Assembly: GCA_033875255.1 (NCBI GenBank)
Contig: JAWZSN010000007.1
Coordinates: 1-64,000 of the forward strand
Source: Marinimicrococcus sp033875255
GTDB lineage: Bacteria > Pseudomonadota > Alphaproteobacteria > Geminicoccales > Geminicoccaceae
DNA: 64,000 bases
Direction of reading: 5' to 3'
The translations under genes and the position numbers were made by a program. The notes under the pieces were generated by a model. That model had not been told where the DNA came from, ran no database searches, and was given only the letters and a program-made list of their open reading frames with translations. Shown piece after piece: positions 19,311 through 27,670 of this stretch (position 1 is the stretch's first letter; the number at the start of each line of letters is the position of its first letter).

Positions 19311-20351
19311 TTGAGCATTCGCATTCTGCAGGTCGGCGCCGGCATTCGCGGGCGGCACTGGACGCAGTTCGTCAAGGAGCATCCGGGCACGAGCTGCGTG
19401 GCGCTGGTCGATCCGGTCGAGGCGAGCCGCGAGCAGGCGCGCGCCGTCCTGGGGGAGACGTGCCGCTACTTCGCCACGCTGGAGGAGGCGCTGGCCGCGG
19501 TCGAGGCCGACGCGGCGCTGATCACCAGCCCCGACCGGCTGCACGCCGAGCATGCCATGAGGTGCCTGGAGGCCGGCCTGACGGTAATGATCGAGAAGCC
19601 CTTCACGCCAACCGTGGCGGAGGCGGCGGCGGTGCTCGACAAGGCACGCCAGACGGGGCTCCAGGTGCTGGTGGCCGAGCAGTACCGGTTCTGGCCGGCC
19701 GAGCGCACGGTGCGCCGGCTTCTCGAGAAGGGCCTGATCGGGCGCGTGGACCACGCAACCCTGGTCGACCGCCGGGCCATGCCGGCCCGCACCGAAGGTC
19801 CGTGGATGGCCGAGCTCGACCATCCGCAACTCCAGGACATCGCCGTCCACCACTTCGATTCGCTGCGCATGTGGTTCGGCCGGCCCACGGCGATCAGCGC
19901 CCGCACCTGGAACGCGCCGTGGAGCGACTATCGAAGCGGCAGCAACACCGAAGCCACCATGACCTTCGGCGACGTCCATGTGCAATATGTGGGCACCCTG
20001 CGCTCGCACCGTTTCGGCTGCTCGCTGTGGATCGAGGGTGAGAAGGGCGTCATCTGGACGAACCGGAAATACGTGGCGCATCGCCCGGCGGGGAGCCGCT
20101 GGTTCCGCCCGGTCCGCAATGTGAAGGTGCCCAAGGGCGACGACGCGCCCTACCCCAAGGGCGGCACCGTCTCGCTGCTCGACAGCCTGTGCGCCGCGGT
20201 CCGCGAAGGCCGCCCGGCGGAAACCCATGGGGCCGACAATATCTGGTCGATCGCCATTCTGGAGGCCGGCAGGATCGCCGACAAGGAGCGCCGCGAGGTC
20301 GCCATCGCCGAGGTCGGCGACGGCACCTGGGTGCCGAAAGCCTCCGGATGA
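19311..20351 (+). CDS. Gfo/Idh/MocA-family NAD(P)-dependent oxidoreductase
   Basis: A 346-residue dehydrogenase starting at a TTG at 19311 with AAGGGAG about ten bases upstream. Residues 1-120 form the Rossmann domain with ILQVGAGIRGRHW. MIEKPFTP is the family's conserved Glu-Lys-Pro motif, and AVHHFDSLRMWFG carries the catalytic-site His/Asp region. Such enzymes oxidise or reduce sugars, often UDP-sugars or inositols. The gene sits between the two phosphatase-fold genes and overlaps the second by 4 bases (ATGA), so it probably makes or modifies a sugar building block for the same glycan. Confidence 0.9.
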   Translation: MSIRILQVGAGIRGRHWTQFVKEHPGTSCVALVDPVEASREQARAVLGETCRYFATLEEALAAVEADAALITSPDRLHAEHAMRCLEAGLTVMIEKPFTPTVAEAAAVLDKARQTGLQVLVAEQYRFWPAERTVRRLLEKGLIGRVDHATLVDRRAMPARTEGPWMAELDHPQLQDIAVHHFDSLRMWFGRPTAISARTWNAPWSDYRSGSNTEATMTFGDVHVQYVGTLRSHRFGCSLWIEGEKGVIWTNRKYVAHRPAGSRWFRPVRNVKVPKGDDAPYPKGGTVSLLDSLCAAVREGRPAETHGADNIWSIAILEAGRIADKERREVAIAEVGDGTWVPKASG

Positions 20352-21901
20352 CAGGCAAGGTCCTCGTTCTCGGCCTCGACAGCGCCGATGCGGCCCTCAT
20401 CGAGCAGTGGGCGGCCGAGGGGCATCTGCCGACCTTCTCGCGGCTCATGGGCGAGGGCGTCTTCGCGCGGATCGGCACCACCGCCGAGGTCATGCACGTC
20501 TCGGCCTGGCCCACGATCTATACCGGCGCCATGCCCGGCGGGCACGGCATGTACCATGCCTACCAGGTGCGCGCCGGCAGCCAGCTCGTGCACCGCACCC
20601 TGCCCGAATGGTGCGCCCTGCCGCCCTTCTGGAAGTTCCTCGACGATGCCGGCAAGCGCTGCATCGTCATGGACGCCTTCATGGACTACCCGCTCGAGGG
20701 GTTCCAGGGCATCCAGATCTGCGAGTACGGCACCTGGACCTGGTTCACCGAGCCCTATGCCAGCAGGCCGGGTCTGCGCCGCGAGATCGAGAAGCGGTTC
20801 GGCCCCTACCCCGCTCCCGAGCACAGCCAGCAAGTGACCATCCCCGACCAGCTCCGCTTTCGCGAGCAGATGGTGCGGGCCGCCGAGACCAAGGGCCGGG
20901 CGGTCGAGTGGCTGCTGCGCGAGCATCCCTGGGACATGGCCTTCGTCACCTTCGGCGAGCCGCACGGCGCCGGCCACTATCTTTGGCATTCAGGCGACCC
21001 GGAGTTTCCGCTGCACGCGCCGCTGCCCGGCGTGCCCAACCCGCTGCGCGACGTCTATGCGGCGGTCGACCGGGCGATCGCCGGGGTGCTCGAGGCGGTC
21101 GGCGACGAGGTGACCGTGCTGGTGATCTCCGGCGACGGCATGGGCCCGAACTACTCGGCCGCCCAGCACATGCCCGAGCTCCTGCACCAGATGGGCATGT
21201 TCCATGCGCCGACCGTCGGGCTCGGGGACGAGGACGGCGCGCCGCGCCCCCCCCAGAGCCTCTCGGCCAAGGTGCGCGGCATGATACCATTGAGCGTGCG
21301 CCAGTCGATCACCCGCTGCATGCCGCGCAGCATGAAATACAAGCTCAACATGAAGTGGCTCAATGCCGACATCGACTGGGCGCTCACCGAGGCCTTCTGT
21401 GTGCCCAACAACAACGAGGGCTATATCCGGCTCAATGTCGAGGGGCGCGAGCCCAAGGGCATCGTCGGGCGCGACGGGCGCTACCGCGAGGCCATCGAGG
21501 AGCTGCGCGAGGAGCTCGGCCAGCTGGTGAACCCGCTCAACGGGTGCCGCTGCGCCGCAGCGGTCCATGTCATGGACGAGACCTTCGAGGGACCCGAGCG
21601 GCATCATCTGCCGGACATCGTGGTAAGCTGGGACTTCGGCGCGAAGACCCAGCGCGAGATCGAGGGCCCGCGCTCGGGCCGGATCGCCGGCAAGGCCGGC
21701 CACGAGACTCCAGCCTACTATACCGGCAACCATCGCCCCAACGCCTTCGTGCTGGTCCGCGGGCCTGCGGTGCCGGCGGGCGGCGGGCTGGCGGCGGGGC
21801 ACGTCGTCGATCTTCCGGCCACCGTGCTGGCGCTGCTGGGGGTGGAAGCGCCGGCGCATTTCGAGGGCCGGTCCTGGGTATTCTCGCCCGCCGGGCAATG
21901 A
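20348..21901 (+). CDS. Alkaline-phosphatase-superfamily protein, type I phosphodiesterase-like (second)
   Basis: A 517-residue soluble protein starting at the ATG at 20348, overlapping the dehydrogenase stop. It keeps the first metal Asp (VLVLGLDSADAALIEQW) and the nucleophile-region pattern (SAWPTIYTGAMPGGHGMYH). The usual SDHGFG is instead SGDGMGPN, followed by a His (SAAQHMPELL). The C-terminal metal His region is TGNHRPNAFVLVRGP. The protein at 17756 is its paralogue (shared SGD-x-x-GPN, REPEGIV/REPKGIV and the TEA/TKA-type helix), so the two arose by duplication and flank the dehydrogenase. Likely acts on a phosphodiester, sulfate or phosphonate in glycan assembly; this is inference. Confidence 0.85.
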   Translation: MTGKVLVLGLDSADAALIEQWAAEGHLPTFSRLMGEGVFARIGTTAEVMHVSAWPTIYTGAMPGGHGMYHAYQVRAGSQLVHRTLPEWCALPPFWKFLDDAGKRCIVMDAFMDYPLEGFQGIQICEYGTWTWFTEPYASRPGLRREIEKRFGPYPAPEHSQQVTIPDQLRFREQMVRAAETKGRAVEWLLREHPWDMAFVTFGEPHGAGHYLWHSGDPEFPLHAPLPGVPNPLRDVYAAVDRAIAGVLEAVGDEVTVLVISGDGMGPNYSAAQHMPELLHQMGMFHAPTVGLGDEDGAPRPPQSLSAKVRGMIPLSVRQSITRCMPRSMKYKLNMKWLNADIDWALTEAFCVPNNNEGYIRLNVEGREPKGIVGRDGRYREAIEELREELGQLVNPLNGCRCAAAVHVMDETFEGPERHHLPDIVVSWDFGAKTQREIEGPRSGRIAGKAGHETPAYYTGNHRPNAFVLVRGPAVPAGGGLAAGHVVDLPATVLALLGVEAPAHFEGRSWVFSPAGQ

Positions 21902-21938
21902 GCCGTCGTGGAGACAAACAGGTGGGCGGAGAGATGAG

Positions 21939-23840
21939 ATGTGCGGACTAGCCGGCCTCGTCTGCCGCGAGCCGGGCGATCGCGGGGCGGCGCACGCGGC
22001 GATCGTCCGCGCGATGTGTTCCATGATCGCGCATCGCGGGCCCGACGATAGCGGCATCGCCAGCGAGGGACCGCTCTGTCTCGGCTCGCGGCGGCTGAGC
22101 ATCATCGATCTCTCGCCGGCCGGCCACATGCCGATGCAGGACGAGAGCGGGCGCTGGACCATCGCCTATAACGGCGAGGTCTACAATTTCGAGGAGCTGC
22201 GCTCGGAGCTGGCCGGGCTGGGCCACCACTTCGACTCGCGCACCGACACCGAGGTGGTGCTGCGGGCCTGGATCGAGTGGGGCAAGGGCGCCCTGCCGCG
22301 GCTGATGGGCATTTTCGCCTTCGCCCTTTGGGACCGCGACACCGGCGAGCTGGCGCTGGTCCGCGACCAGTACGGGATCAAGCCGCTCTACTACCTCGAG
22401 ACCGCGCGCTACGTGCTGTTCTGCTCGGAGATGAAGGCGCTGGTGCGCCAGCATCCCGACCCGCAGATCGACCGCGGTGCGCTCGCCGAATGGTCGCTCT
22501 ACCGCAATCTCGACGGCCCGGGGCGCGAGGGGCTGGTCTCCGGCATCGTGTCCGTCATGCCCGGCGAGGTGGTTACGGTCCGCGAGGGCGTCATCGCCCG
22601 CGAGTATTACTATCGGCCCGGCAATGCGGTTTCGGCCGGCGAGTACCGGCGCTTTGCCGCCATGCCGCCGGAACGGGTGGTCGAGGAGGTCGACGAGACC
22701 CTGCGCCTGGTGGTCCGCCAGCAGATGGTCTCCGACGTGCCGGCCGGGACGCTCCTGAGCGGCGGTCTCGATTCCAGCCTGATCACCGCCATGGCCGCCC
22801 GCCACCGGCCCGACCTCAAGGCCTTCCACGTCTCGGTGGCCGGCTCGCCCGAGCATGACGAGCGCCGCTTCGCCGAGGAGGTCTGCCGCGACAACGCCAT
22901 CGAGCTCGTGCCCCTCACCCTCGACGGCGCCCTGTTCCGCCGCACCCTGGTGAAGACGGTGTGGCTATCCGACCTGCCGCTGACCCACCCCAACTCGGTG
23001 GCCTATCACCTGGTCAGCTGCACCGCGCGGGAGCACGGGGTCACCGTGCTGCTATCGGGCGAAGGTGCGGACGAGCTCTTCGGCGGCTACTCCTGGGCCT
23101 ACCGCCGGCGCCGCCGGCTGCAGCGCCTGCAGCCGCTGCTGCGTCGCATGCCGCAGCGCCTGCGCGATCTCCTGGGCCTGCTGACCTACGCCGATGCCGG
23201 CATGCCGGTGATGCGGCACCGGTTTCGCGACCTACTGCCGACCGCCGTCGACATGCTCGACCGCTTCGGGCGTCTCGACTGGGAGCAGACCTGCATCGAG
23301 GCCTACGGCTTCGTCGAGAATCCTGCCGACCGCGCCGTGCTGGGCGGCATGCTGGCCGATCTCGGCGACTTCCTGACGCCGCTGCTGCGCCGGCTCGACC
23401 GCATGAGCATGGGCGCTTCGGTCGAATGCCGCGTGCCGTTCCTCGATCCGCGTCTCGTCGAGAAGGCCATCAACCTGCCGCTCGACTACAAGGTGGGGCG
23501 AAGGGCGGACAAATGGGTCCTCAAGCAGGTGGCGCTGCGCAGCATGCCGCGGCATCTGGTGATGCGCCGGAAAATGGGCTTTCCCCTCCCGCTCGAGAGC
23601 TATCTCAGACCCTTCGCCGACCCTGCCTTCTTCCGAGGCGGCTTTTGCGAGGAGACGCTCGGCCTGACGCGCCGGGGGCTGGAGCACATGGTCGAGAGCT
23701 GGGACCGCCGGCTCTACGGGTTCTTCGGCCTCGTGACCCTGGAGATCTGGGGGCGCCTCCATCTGCGCGGCGTGGAGCTCGACGACATGGGCGAGCATCT
23801 GGCGCGGCTCGAGCGCGGCCTCGTGTCCGAGGCCGCCTGA
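21939..23840 (+). CDS. asnB: AsnB-type glutamine-hydrolysing amidotransferase
   Basis: A 633-residue protein of asparagine-synthetase B type. The N-terminal Ntn glutaminase starts with the nucleophile Cys2 (MCGLAGL), followed by AHRGPDDSG and YNGEVYNFEELR. The C-terminal synthetase half has the ATP pyrophosphatase loop SGGLDSS near residue 274, LSGEGADELFGGY and RMSMGASVECRVPFLDPRLVE. In glycan clusters such enzymes commonly amidate a sugar uronic acid or a carrier-linked acid instead of making free asparagine. The neighbours (glycosyltransferases, dehydrogenase, flippase 1 base later) favour that role here, but the substrate is not shown. Confidence 0.9.
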   Translation: MCGLAGLVCREPGDRGAAHAAIVRAMCSMIAHRGPDDSGIASEGPLCLGSRRLSIIDLSPAGHMPMQDESGRWTIAYNGEVYNFEELRSELAGLGHHFDSRTDTEVVLRAWIEWGKGALPRLMGIFAFALWDRDTGELALVRDQYGIKPLYYLETARYVLFCSEMKALVRQHPDPQIDRGALAEWSLYRNLDGPGREGLVSGIVSVMPGEVVTVREGVIAREYYYRPGNAVSAGEYRRFAAMPPERVVEEVDETLRLVVRQQMVSDVPAGTLLSGGLDSSLITAMAARHRPDLKAFHVSVAGSPEHDERRFAEEVCRDNAIELVPLTLDGALFRRTLVKTVWLSDLPLTHPNSVAYHLVSCTAREHGVTVLLSGEGADELFGGYSWAYRRRRRLQRLQPLLRRMPQRLRDLLGLLTYADAGMPVMRHRFRDLLPTAVDMLDRFGRLDWEQTCIEAYGFVENPADRAVLGGMLADLGDFLTPLLRRLDRMSMGASVECRVPFLDPRLVEKAINLPLDYKVGRRADKWVLKQVALRSMPRHLVMRRKMGFPLPLESYLRPFADPAFFRGGFCEETLGLTRRGLEHMVESWDRRLYGFFGLVTLEIWGRLHLRGVELDDMGEHLARLERGLVSEAA

Positions 23841-25304
23841 ATGTCGCAGGTGGCCCGTCAGGCGGCACGCGGCACGGCTCTGCTCGCCGCCGCCCACGGC
23901 TCGCTCACTCTCTCCGGCTTCGTCGTGGCGCTCCTCCTGGCGCGTGGGCTCGGGCCCGAGAGCTACGGCGTCTACGGCATCATCTACTCCTTCCTTCTGA
24001 GCAGCGAGCTGATCGGCCGGCTCGGCATCCCCCAGGCGGTCAGCCGCCTGATCGCCGAGCGCGGTGCCGCCGAGAAAGGGCTCGAGGCCTGCGGCGTCAC
24101 CCTGACGATGCTGGTCTATGCCGGCGTCTGCGCGCTGTTCTGGGTGGGCGCGCCGTGGGTGGCGGGGGTCTTCGAGCTGCCCCGGGAGAACGGCGCCGCC
24201 CTGCTGCGGCTGGCTGCCCTCGATATCCCCTTCTACGGCCTCTTCTTCATTCTCGGGCACATCCTCAACGGCCGGCGCGACTTCATGGGCGAGGCCGTCG
24301 CCACCATCGTCTACAGTGTCGCCAAGGCGCTGGGTGTGCTTGTGCTGTTCGGCTTCGAGGTGACGATCGGCGGCGCCCTCCTCGTCAACGCCGGCGCCTC
24401 GGCGCTCGGCGTCGCCTTTGCCTGCTGGCGCATCGGTGCAAGCACCTTCGCGCTCAATCTCGGCTTTCGCCGGACGATCCTCGCCCTGGCCGTGCCGGTG
24501 GCCCTTGCCACCACCGGCAACCAGCTCCTGCAGAGCCTCGATCTGTGGGCGCTCAACGCCTTTGGCGACCATGTGCTGCGCACGACCAAGGGCCTCTATG
24601 TGGCGGCCACCAACCTCGCCCGCATGCCCGGCCTCGTGGCTTTCGTGATGACCGCGGTGCTGGTTCCCTCCGTCGCCCGCGCCCGCGCCGACGGCGACAC
24701 GCACACCGTGTTGTCGACGATCCGCGGCGCGTCGCGGTTCATGGCTGTGGTGCTGCTGCCGGTGACCGGCATCGTCGCGGTCGAGGGCGGCCCGATCCTC
24801 AGCTTGATGTTCTCGCCGGACTATGCCGCCGGCGCGCCGATCCTGGCGGTGCTCGTGGTGGCGCACGGCCTGCTCAACACCGCCTTCTTCACCTTGTGCG
24901 GCGTGCTGCTGGCGGTTGGCGACGAGCGCAGCTCGGCCTTCATCGCCCTCTTTGCAGCCGGCTTTGCGGCACTTCTGGCGCCCGTCCTGGTAGCCTTCTT
25001 CGGGGCCGGCGGCGCTGCCGCCGGCGCGCTGGCCACCGCGGGCATGGCAGCGTTGGCCACCGGCGTCGCCCTCCACCGCCGGGTCGGCTGGTTCATCGAC
25101 AGCCGGGCAGTCCTGCGCGCTCTCCTGCTGACCGGCCTCGTGTGCACCGCCTCCTTCTTCTGGAAGACCCAGGGCTTCCACCTTCTTCTCGAGCTCGTCT
25201 GTCTCGGCCTCGCCTATCTGGCGGCACTGCCGTTGGCGGGCCTGGTCACCAGGGCCGATCTCGCCCCCTTCCTGCCGGACAGGCCGGCCTCCGACGGAGC
25301 CTGA
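23841..25304 (+). CDS. Wzx-like polysaccharide flippase (MOP superfamily)
   Basis: A 487-residue membrane protein with about 12-14 predicted helices, starting directly after the amidotransferase stop. The N-terminus AHGSLTLSGFVVALLLARGLGPESYGVYGII is the usual flippase opening (RxLGPExYG). Later helices include TTGNQLLQSLDLWALNAFG and LYVAATNLARMPGLVAFV. Such proteins move a lipid-linked oligosaccharide across the inner membrane. It closes the plus-strand cluster that begins at 13195. No polymerase (Wzy), ligase or export genes are visible here. Confidence 0.9.
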   Translation: MSQVARQAARGTALLAAAHGSLTLSGFVVALLLARGLGPESYGVYGIIYSFLLSSELIGRLGIPQAVSRLIAERGAAEKGLEACGVTLTMLVYAGVCALFWVGAPWVAGVFELPRENGAALLRLAALDIPFYGLFFILGHILNGRRDFMGEAVATIVYSVAKALGVLVLFGFEVTIGGALLVNAGASALGVAFACWRIGASTFALNLGFRRTILALAVPVALATTGNQLLQSLDLWALNAFGDHVLRTTKGLYVAATNLARMPGLVAFVMTAVLVPSVARARADGDTHTVLSTIRGASRFMAVVLLPVTGIVAVEGGPILSLMFSPDYAAGAPILAVLVVAHGLLNTAFFTLCGVLLAVGDERSSAFIALFAAGFAALLAPVLVAFFGAGGAAAGALATAGMAALATGVALHRRVGWFIDSRAVLRALLLTGLVCTASFFWKTQGFHLLLELVCLGLAYLAALPLAGLVTRADLAPFLPDRPASDGA

Positions 25305-25392
25305 ACGCGACAGCGTGCAACCTTACCCCCCGTTGCATGTTTCGCTTCATGCTCGACCGCTGATCGAGCGCAGGCAGGAGCCGGAGGGGTCC

Positions 25393-25581
25393 ATGAAGAC
25401 CAGCGTGCAGAAAAGGCTCGAGATGACGCGGCGCAAGCTGCTCGGCCGCAGGGCGGTGGGCGCCGTGGCGGTCCGCAATCAGCTCGCCCTGCAGGGCGCA
25501 GGAGAGATCGCGATGGCCGGAGGGGCCAGCCTGTCTCAAGGCCACCCGCGGCCGCGCTTGCGCCTCGTGCTGGACGACTAA
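25393..25581 (+). CDS. Short Tat-leader-like ORF (copy 1)
   Basis: A 62-residue frame starting at an ATG after CCGGAGGGG. Its N-terminus MKTSVQKRLEMTRRKLLGRR is almost the same as that of the frame at 25678, and both look like the front of a twin-arginine (Tat) signal peptide (RRKLLG). After that point this copy has no clear hydrophobic stretch, so it would not work as a leader as it stands. It is either a small unknown protein or the decayed 5' end of a Tat-exported protein gene. It lies between a flippase gene and a phoD-like 3' fragment. Confidence 0.35.
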   Translation: MKTSVQKRLEMTRRKLLGRRAVGAVAVRNQLALQGAGEIAMAGGASLSQGHPRPRLRLVLDD

Positions 25582-25677
25582 GGCAAAGGCAGCCGTCACA
25601 GGCTCGTCACCCCTCGTTGCGGATCCTGTCGCAGGAACGGCTTTATGCTCGCTGCAGGACCGCGAACGGAGGGCAGC

Positions 25678-25932
25678 ATGAAATCCAGCGAGCGCGCACG
25701 GCTGCAGATGACACGCCGCAAGCTGCTAGGCCGAACCGCCGTGGGGGCCGGCAGTCCGCTGCTGGCCTCCAGCGCCATCGGGACGGTGACCGTCACCGGC
25801 GCTTCGATCCGGACGCTGAGGCTGCCTCCTGAAGGGTCGCCCGGCCGCCAGAGCGCTTGCTGGTTGCTTCCGGCCGCTGGCGGGGAAGCGGCCGGGCTAT
25901 CTGGTCGAGGTTGCGACGGCGGAGCCGCCTAG
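25678..25932 (+). CDS. Short Tat-leader-like ORF (copy 2)
   Basis: An 84-residue frame starting at an ATG after CGGAGGGC. It begins MKSSERARLQMTRRKLLGRT, followed by AVGAGSPLLASSAIGTVTV, a plausible complete Tat signal with RRKLLG and a hydrophobic core. The remaining sequence is Gly/Arg-rich and unlike any family I know. It is a tandem duplicate of the frame at 25393, and the regions upstream of both contain gttgc and, before the ATG, atgctcg. A phoD-like 3' fragment follows at 26369, so this may be the 5' remnant of a Tat-exported phosphatase gene. Confidence 0.4.
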   Translation: MKSSERARLQMTRRKLLGRTAVGAGSPLLASSAIGTVTVTGASIRTLRLPPEGSPGRQSACWLLPAAGGEAAGLSGRGCDGGAA

Positions 25933-26368
25933 GGACTGTGCGCGGCATTCCTTCTCGGCTCAGCTGGCGGCGGTGAGGATCCAGCGAATCTTCAGCTTTC
26001 CTCGCGATCTTGCTGGGCCGGGAGTCGGCCGCCGCATCATCTTCGGGGTGTGCCTGTGCCGCCATCGGCGAGGACGACGCGAGGGGCTTCGTGAACGGCA
26101 GCCAGGTGCGGGAGCCGTGGCGTGCGCGCCAGGGCCCGCCCCAAGGCGCCGGCACCAGCCTCGAAGAGAGGACAAAGCGGCCGCGCGCAGCGCCTTGCCC
26201 GGCTCCGCCGCCACGGGCTTGCCCCCGATCAGCCTTGGCAGCAGGCCAGTTGGCATGGCTCGTCCGGAGCGGGCGGTCCCATCGGAGCGGGAAGCGGCAC
26301 GGGAGCGGAGGCCCACCCGATTGAATCAACGGCGATCCCCACGAGGGCGATGGTCTGATTCAAGATAA
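25933..26368. other. Gene-free stretch between leader-like ORFs and phoD fragment
   Basis: Open frames exist on both strands here, but none shows a family motif or a good ribosome-binding site. If the flanking pieces come from one phoD-like gene, this is where the middle was lost or scrambled. No promoter or terminator is evident. Confidence 0.4.
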
Positions 26369-26512
26369 CCGCCGGAGGAGGAAGCCGGCGATGCCGGCCT
26401 GCAGTTCTTCGGCCGGGTCGACATTGACGGGCGCAGCGAGACGATGACGGTGCGTCTCAAGGATCTGGACGGGCAGACCCTTTTCACCAAGGAGCTTCAG
26501 CCCGAGCGCTGA
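26369..26512 (+). pseudogene. 3' remnant of a PhoD-like alkaline phosphatase gene
   Basis: Following an in-frame stop (26366-26368), a frame of 47 codons without a start codon reads to a TGA at 26510-26512. Its sequence, QFFGRVDIDGRSETMTVRL then KDLDGQTLFTKELQPER, matches my recollection of the C-terminus of PhoD-family alkaline phosphatases (a beta-strand pair ending in L-x-P). The catalytic region is missing, so this is a remnant. The Tat-leader-like frames just upstream could be 5' remnants of the same kind of gene. A hairpin that also ends the proX operon follows at 26518. Confidence 0.5.
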
Positions 26513-26517
26513 GCGTC

Positions 26518-26549
26518 GCCCGCGGCGGGATCTCGCCCCCGCCGCGGGC
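26518..26549 (-). terminator. Hairpin after the last proX copy
   Basis: gcccgcggcggg (26518-26529) and cccgccgcgggc (26538-26549) form a perfect 12-base stem with an 8-base loop. It lies 6 bases after the stop of the last proX gene on the minus strand. There is no T-run, so it could be a terminator or a 3'-end stabiliser; it would also lie after the phoD fragment on the plus strand. Confidence 0.65.
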
Positions 26550-26555
26550 GTGGCT

Positions 26556-27596
26556 TCACGAGCCGGCCGCCTTGCGGGCCTCCTCGTACCAGCCCTCGAC
26601 CTTCGCCCGGTTCTTCTCGATCCACTCCTCGGCGTGGCGAAGAATGTCCTTCTCGCTGTCCTCGCCGTCGAACATGCGGGCGTTCTGGGCGGCGATGTCG
26701 TCGAGCGGGATCTCGGCGAGCTCGATCAGCCTGGCTGCCGCCGGGTTCTCCTCCATGAAGCGCTTGTTCACCACCGGACGGATGTCGTTGCCCGGAAAGC
26801 CCATCATGCAGGGATCGCTGGCGCAGCCCTTGACGCCGGGGATCGAGACGGCGTCGAGATACTCCTTCTGGTCATCGGGCAGCGCCGGCTCGGGAACCTC
26901 GAGCCACACCGCGTCCTCGCCGGGCTTGAGGAGCCCGATCATCCAGCTGGGTGTCCAGGAATAGAAGAATACCGGCTCGCCGGCGCGGTAGCGGCCGAGC
27001 GCGTCGGCCATGGAGGCGGCGTAGCTGGCCTTGACCGGCTCCACCGTGTCCTCGAGGCCGTAGGCCTCGAGCTGATGGGCGATGATCCGCTCGCACAGCC
27101 AGCCCGGCGGGCACGAGACCATCTCGGCCTTGCCGTCGCCATTGGTGTCGAACAGCGCGGCGATTTCCGGCTTCCTGAAGTCCGCCATGCCGGTGATGCC
27201 GTGGGCGTCGGCGGTCTTCTTGTCGACCATGTAGCCCTGCAGCGCGCCGCCCTTGGCGACGTAGCCCAAAAGCTGCGCGCCCGGCTCGTACTCGCTTTCA
27301 TACGAGGTGTGCTGGGGGAACCAGCCGTTGGCCCAAAGATCGACGTCTCCCTGGCCGACACTCTGGTAGAAGGGCGCATTGTCCAGCGTGACCGGGCCGC
27401 TGACCTCGTAGCCGAGGCCCTCGAGCAGGCGCTGGTAGACGGCGGCGTTGAACCAGCCCGTGTCCCAGGTCGGACGCGCCAGCCTGACCTCCTTGCCCTC
27501 GCCAGGCATGTCGGCTGCCATAGCCAGACCAGATGAGGCAGCCATGACAAGGCCGACGGCTGCTGCGGAGAGATACTTCACGATATCGAACGCCAC
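26556..27596 (-). CDS. proX: ProX-family betaine-type ABC binding protein, array copy 7 (last)
   Basis: A 346-residue periplasmic binding protein with a signal peptide cleaved before ADMPGEGKEVRLAR, starting at a GTG after AAGGGAG. All three aromatic-box Trp positions known from E. coli ProX are present: NGWFPQH, CPPGWLCE and YSWTPSW. The second and third differ from the other copies (Gly to Leu, and YSWTPSWM), so the ligand may differ. A Ca-binding-like loop reads DTNGDGKAE. It is the most divergent copy together with copy 6, and lies farthest from proV and proW. The family binds glycine betaine, proline betaine or related quaternary amines. Confidence 0.9.
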   Translation of the reverse strand: MAFDIVKYLSAAAVGLVMAASSGLAMAADMPGEGKEVRLARPTWDTGWFNAAVYQRLLEGLGYEVSGPVTLDNAPFYQSVGQGDVDLWANGWFPQHTSYESEYEPGAQLLGYVAKGGALQGYMVDKKTADAHGITGMADFRKPEIAALFDTNGDGKAEMVSCPPGWLCERIIAHQLEAYGLEDTVEPVKASYAASMADALGRYRAGEPVFFYSWTPSWMIGLLKPGEDAVWLEVPEPALPDDQKEYLDAVSIPGVKGCASDPCMMGFPGNDIRPVVNKRFMEENPAAARLIELAEIPLDDIAAQNARMFDGEDSEKDILRHAEEWIEKNRAKVEGWYEEARKAAGS

Positions 27597-27634
27597 AGTG
27601 GTCTCCCTTCTTGCTTCTTGTCGTCACTGTCCTC

Positions 27635-27664
27635 GATGCGGGCAGCGCGAAGGCCGCCCGCGTC
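27635..27664 (-). terminator. Intercistronic stem-loop after proX copy 6
   Basis: gatgcgggc (27635-27643) pairs with gcccgcgtc (27656-27664) with one mismatch and a 12-base loop. It begins 6 bases after the copy 6 stop codon on the minus strand. No T-run is present, so it more likely protects mRNA 3' ends than terminates. Confidence 0.45.
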
Positions 27665-27670
27665 AATTAC

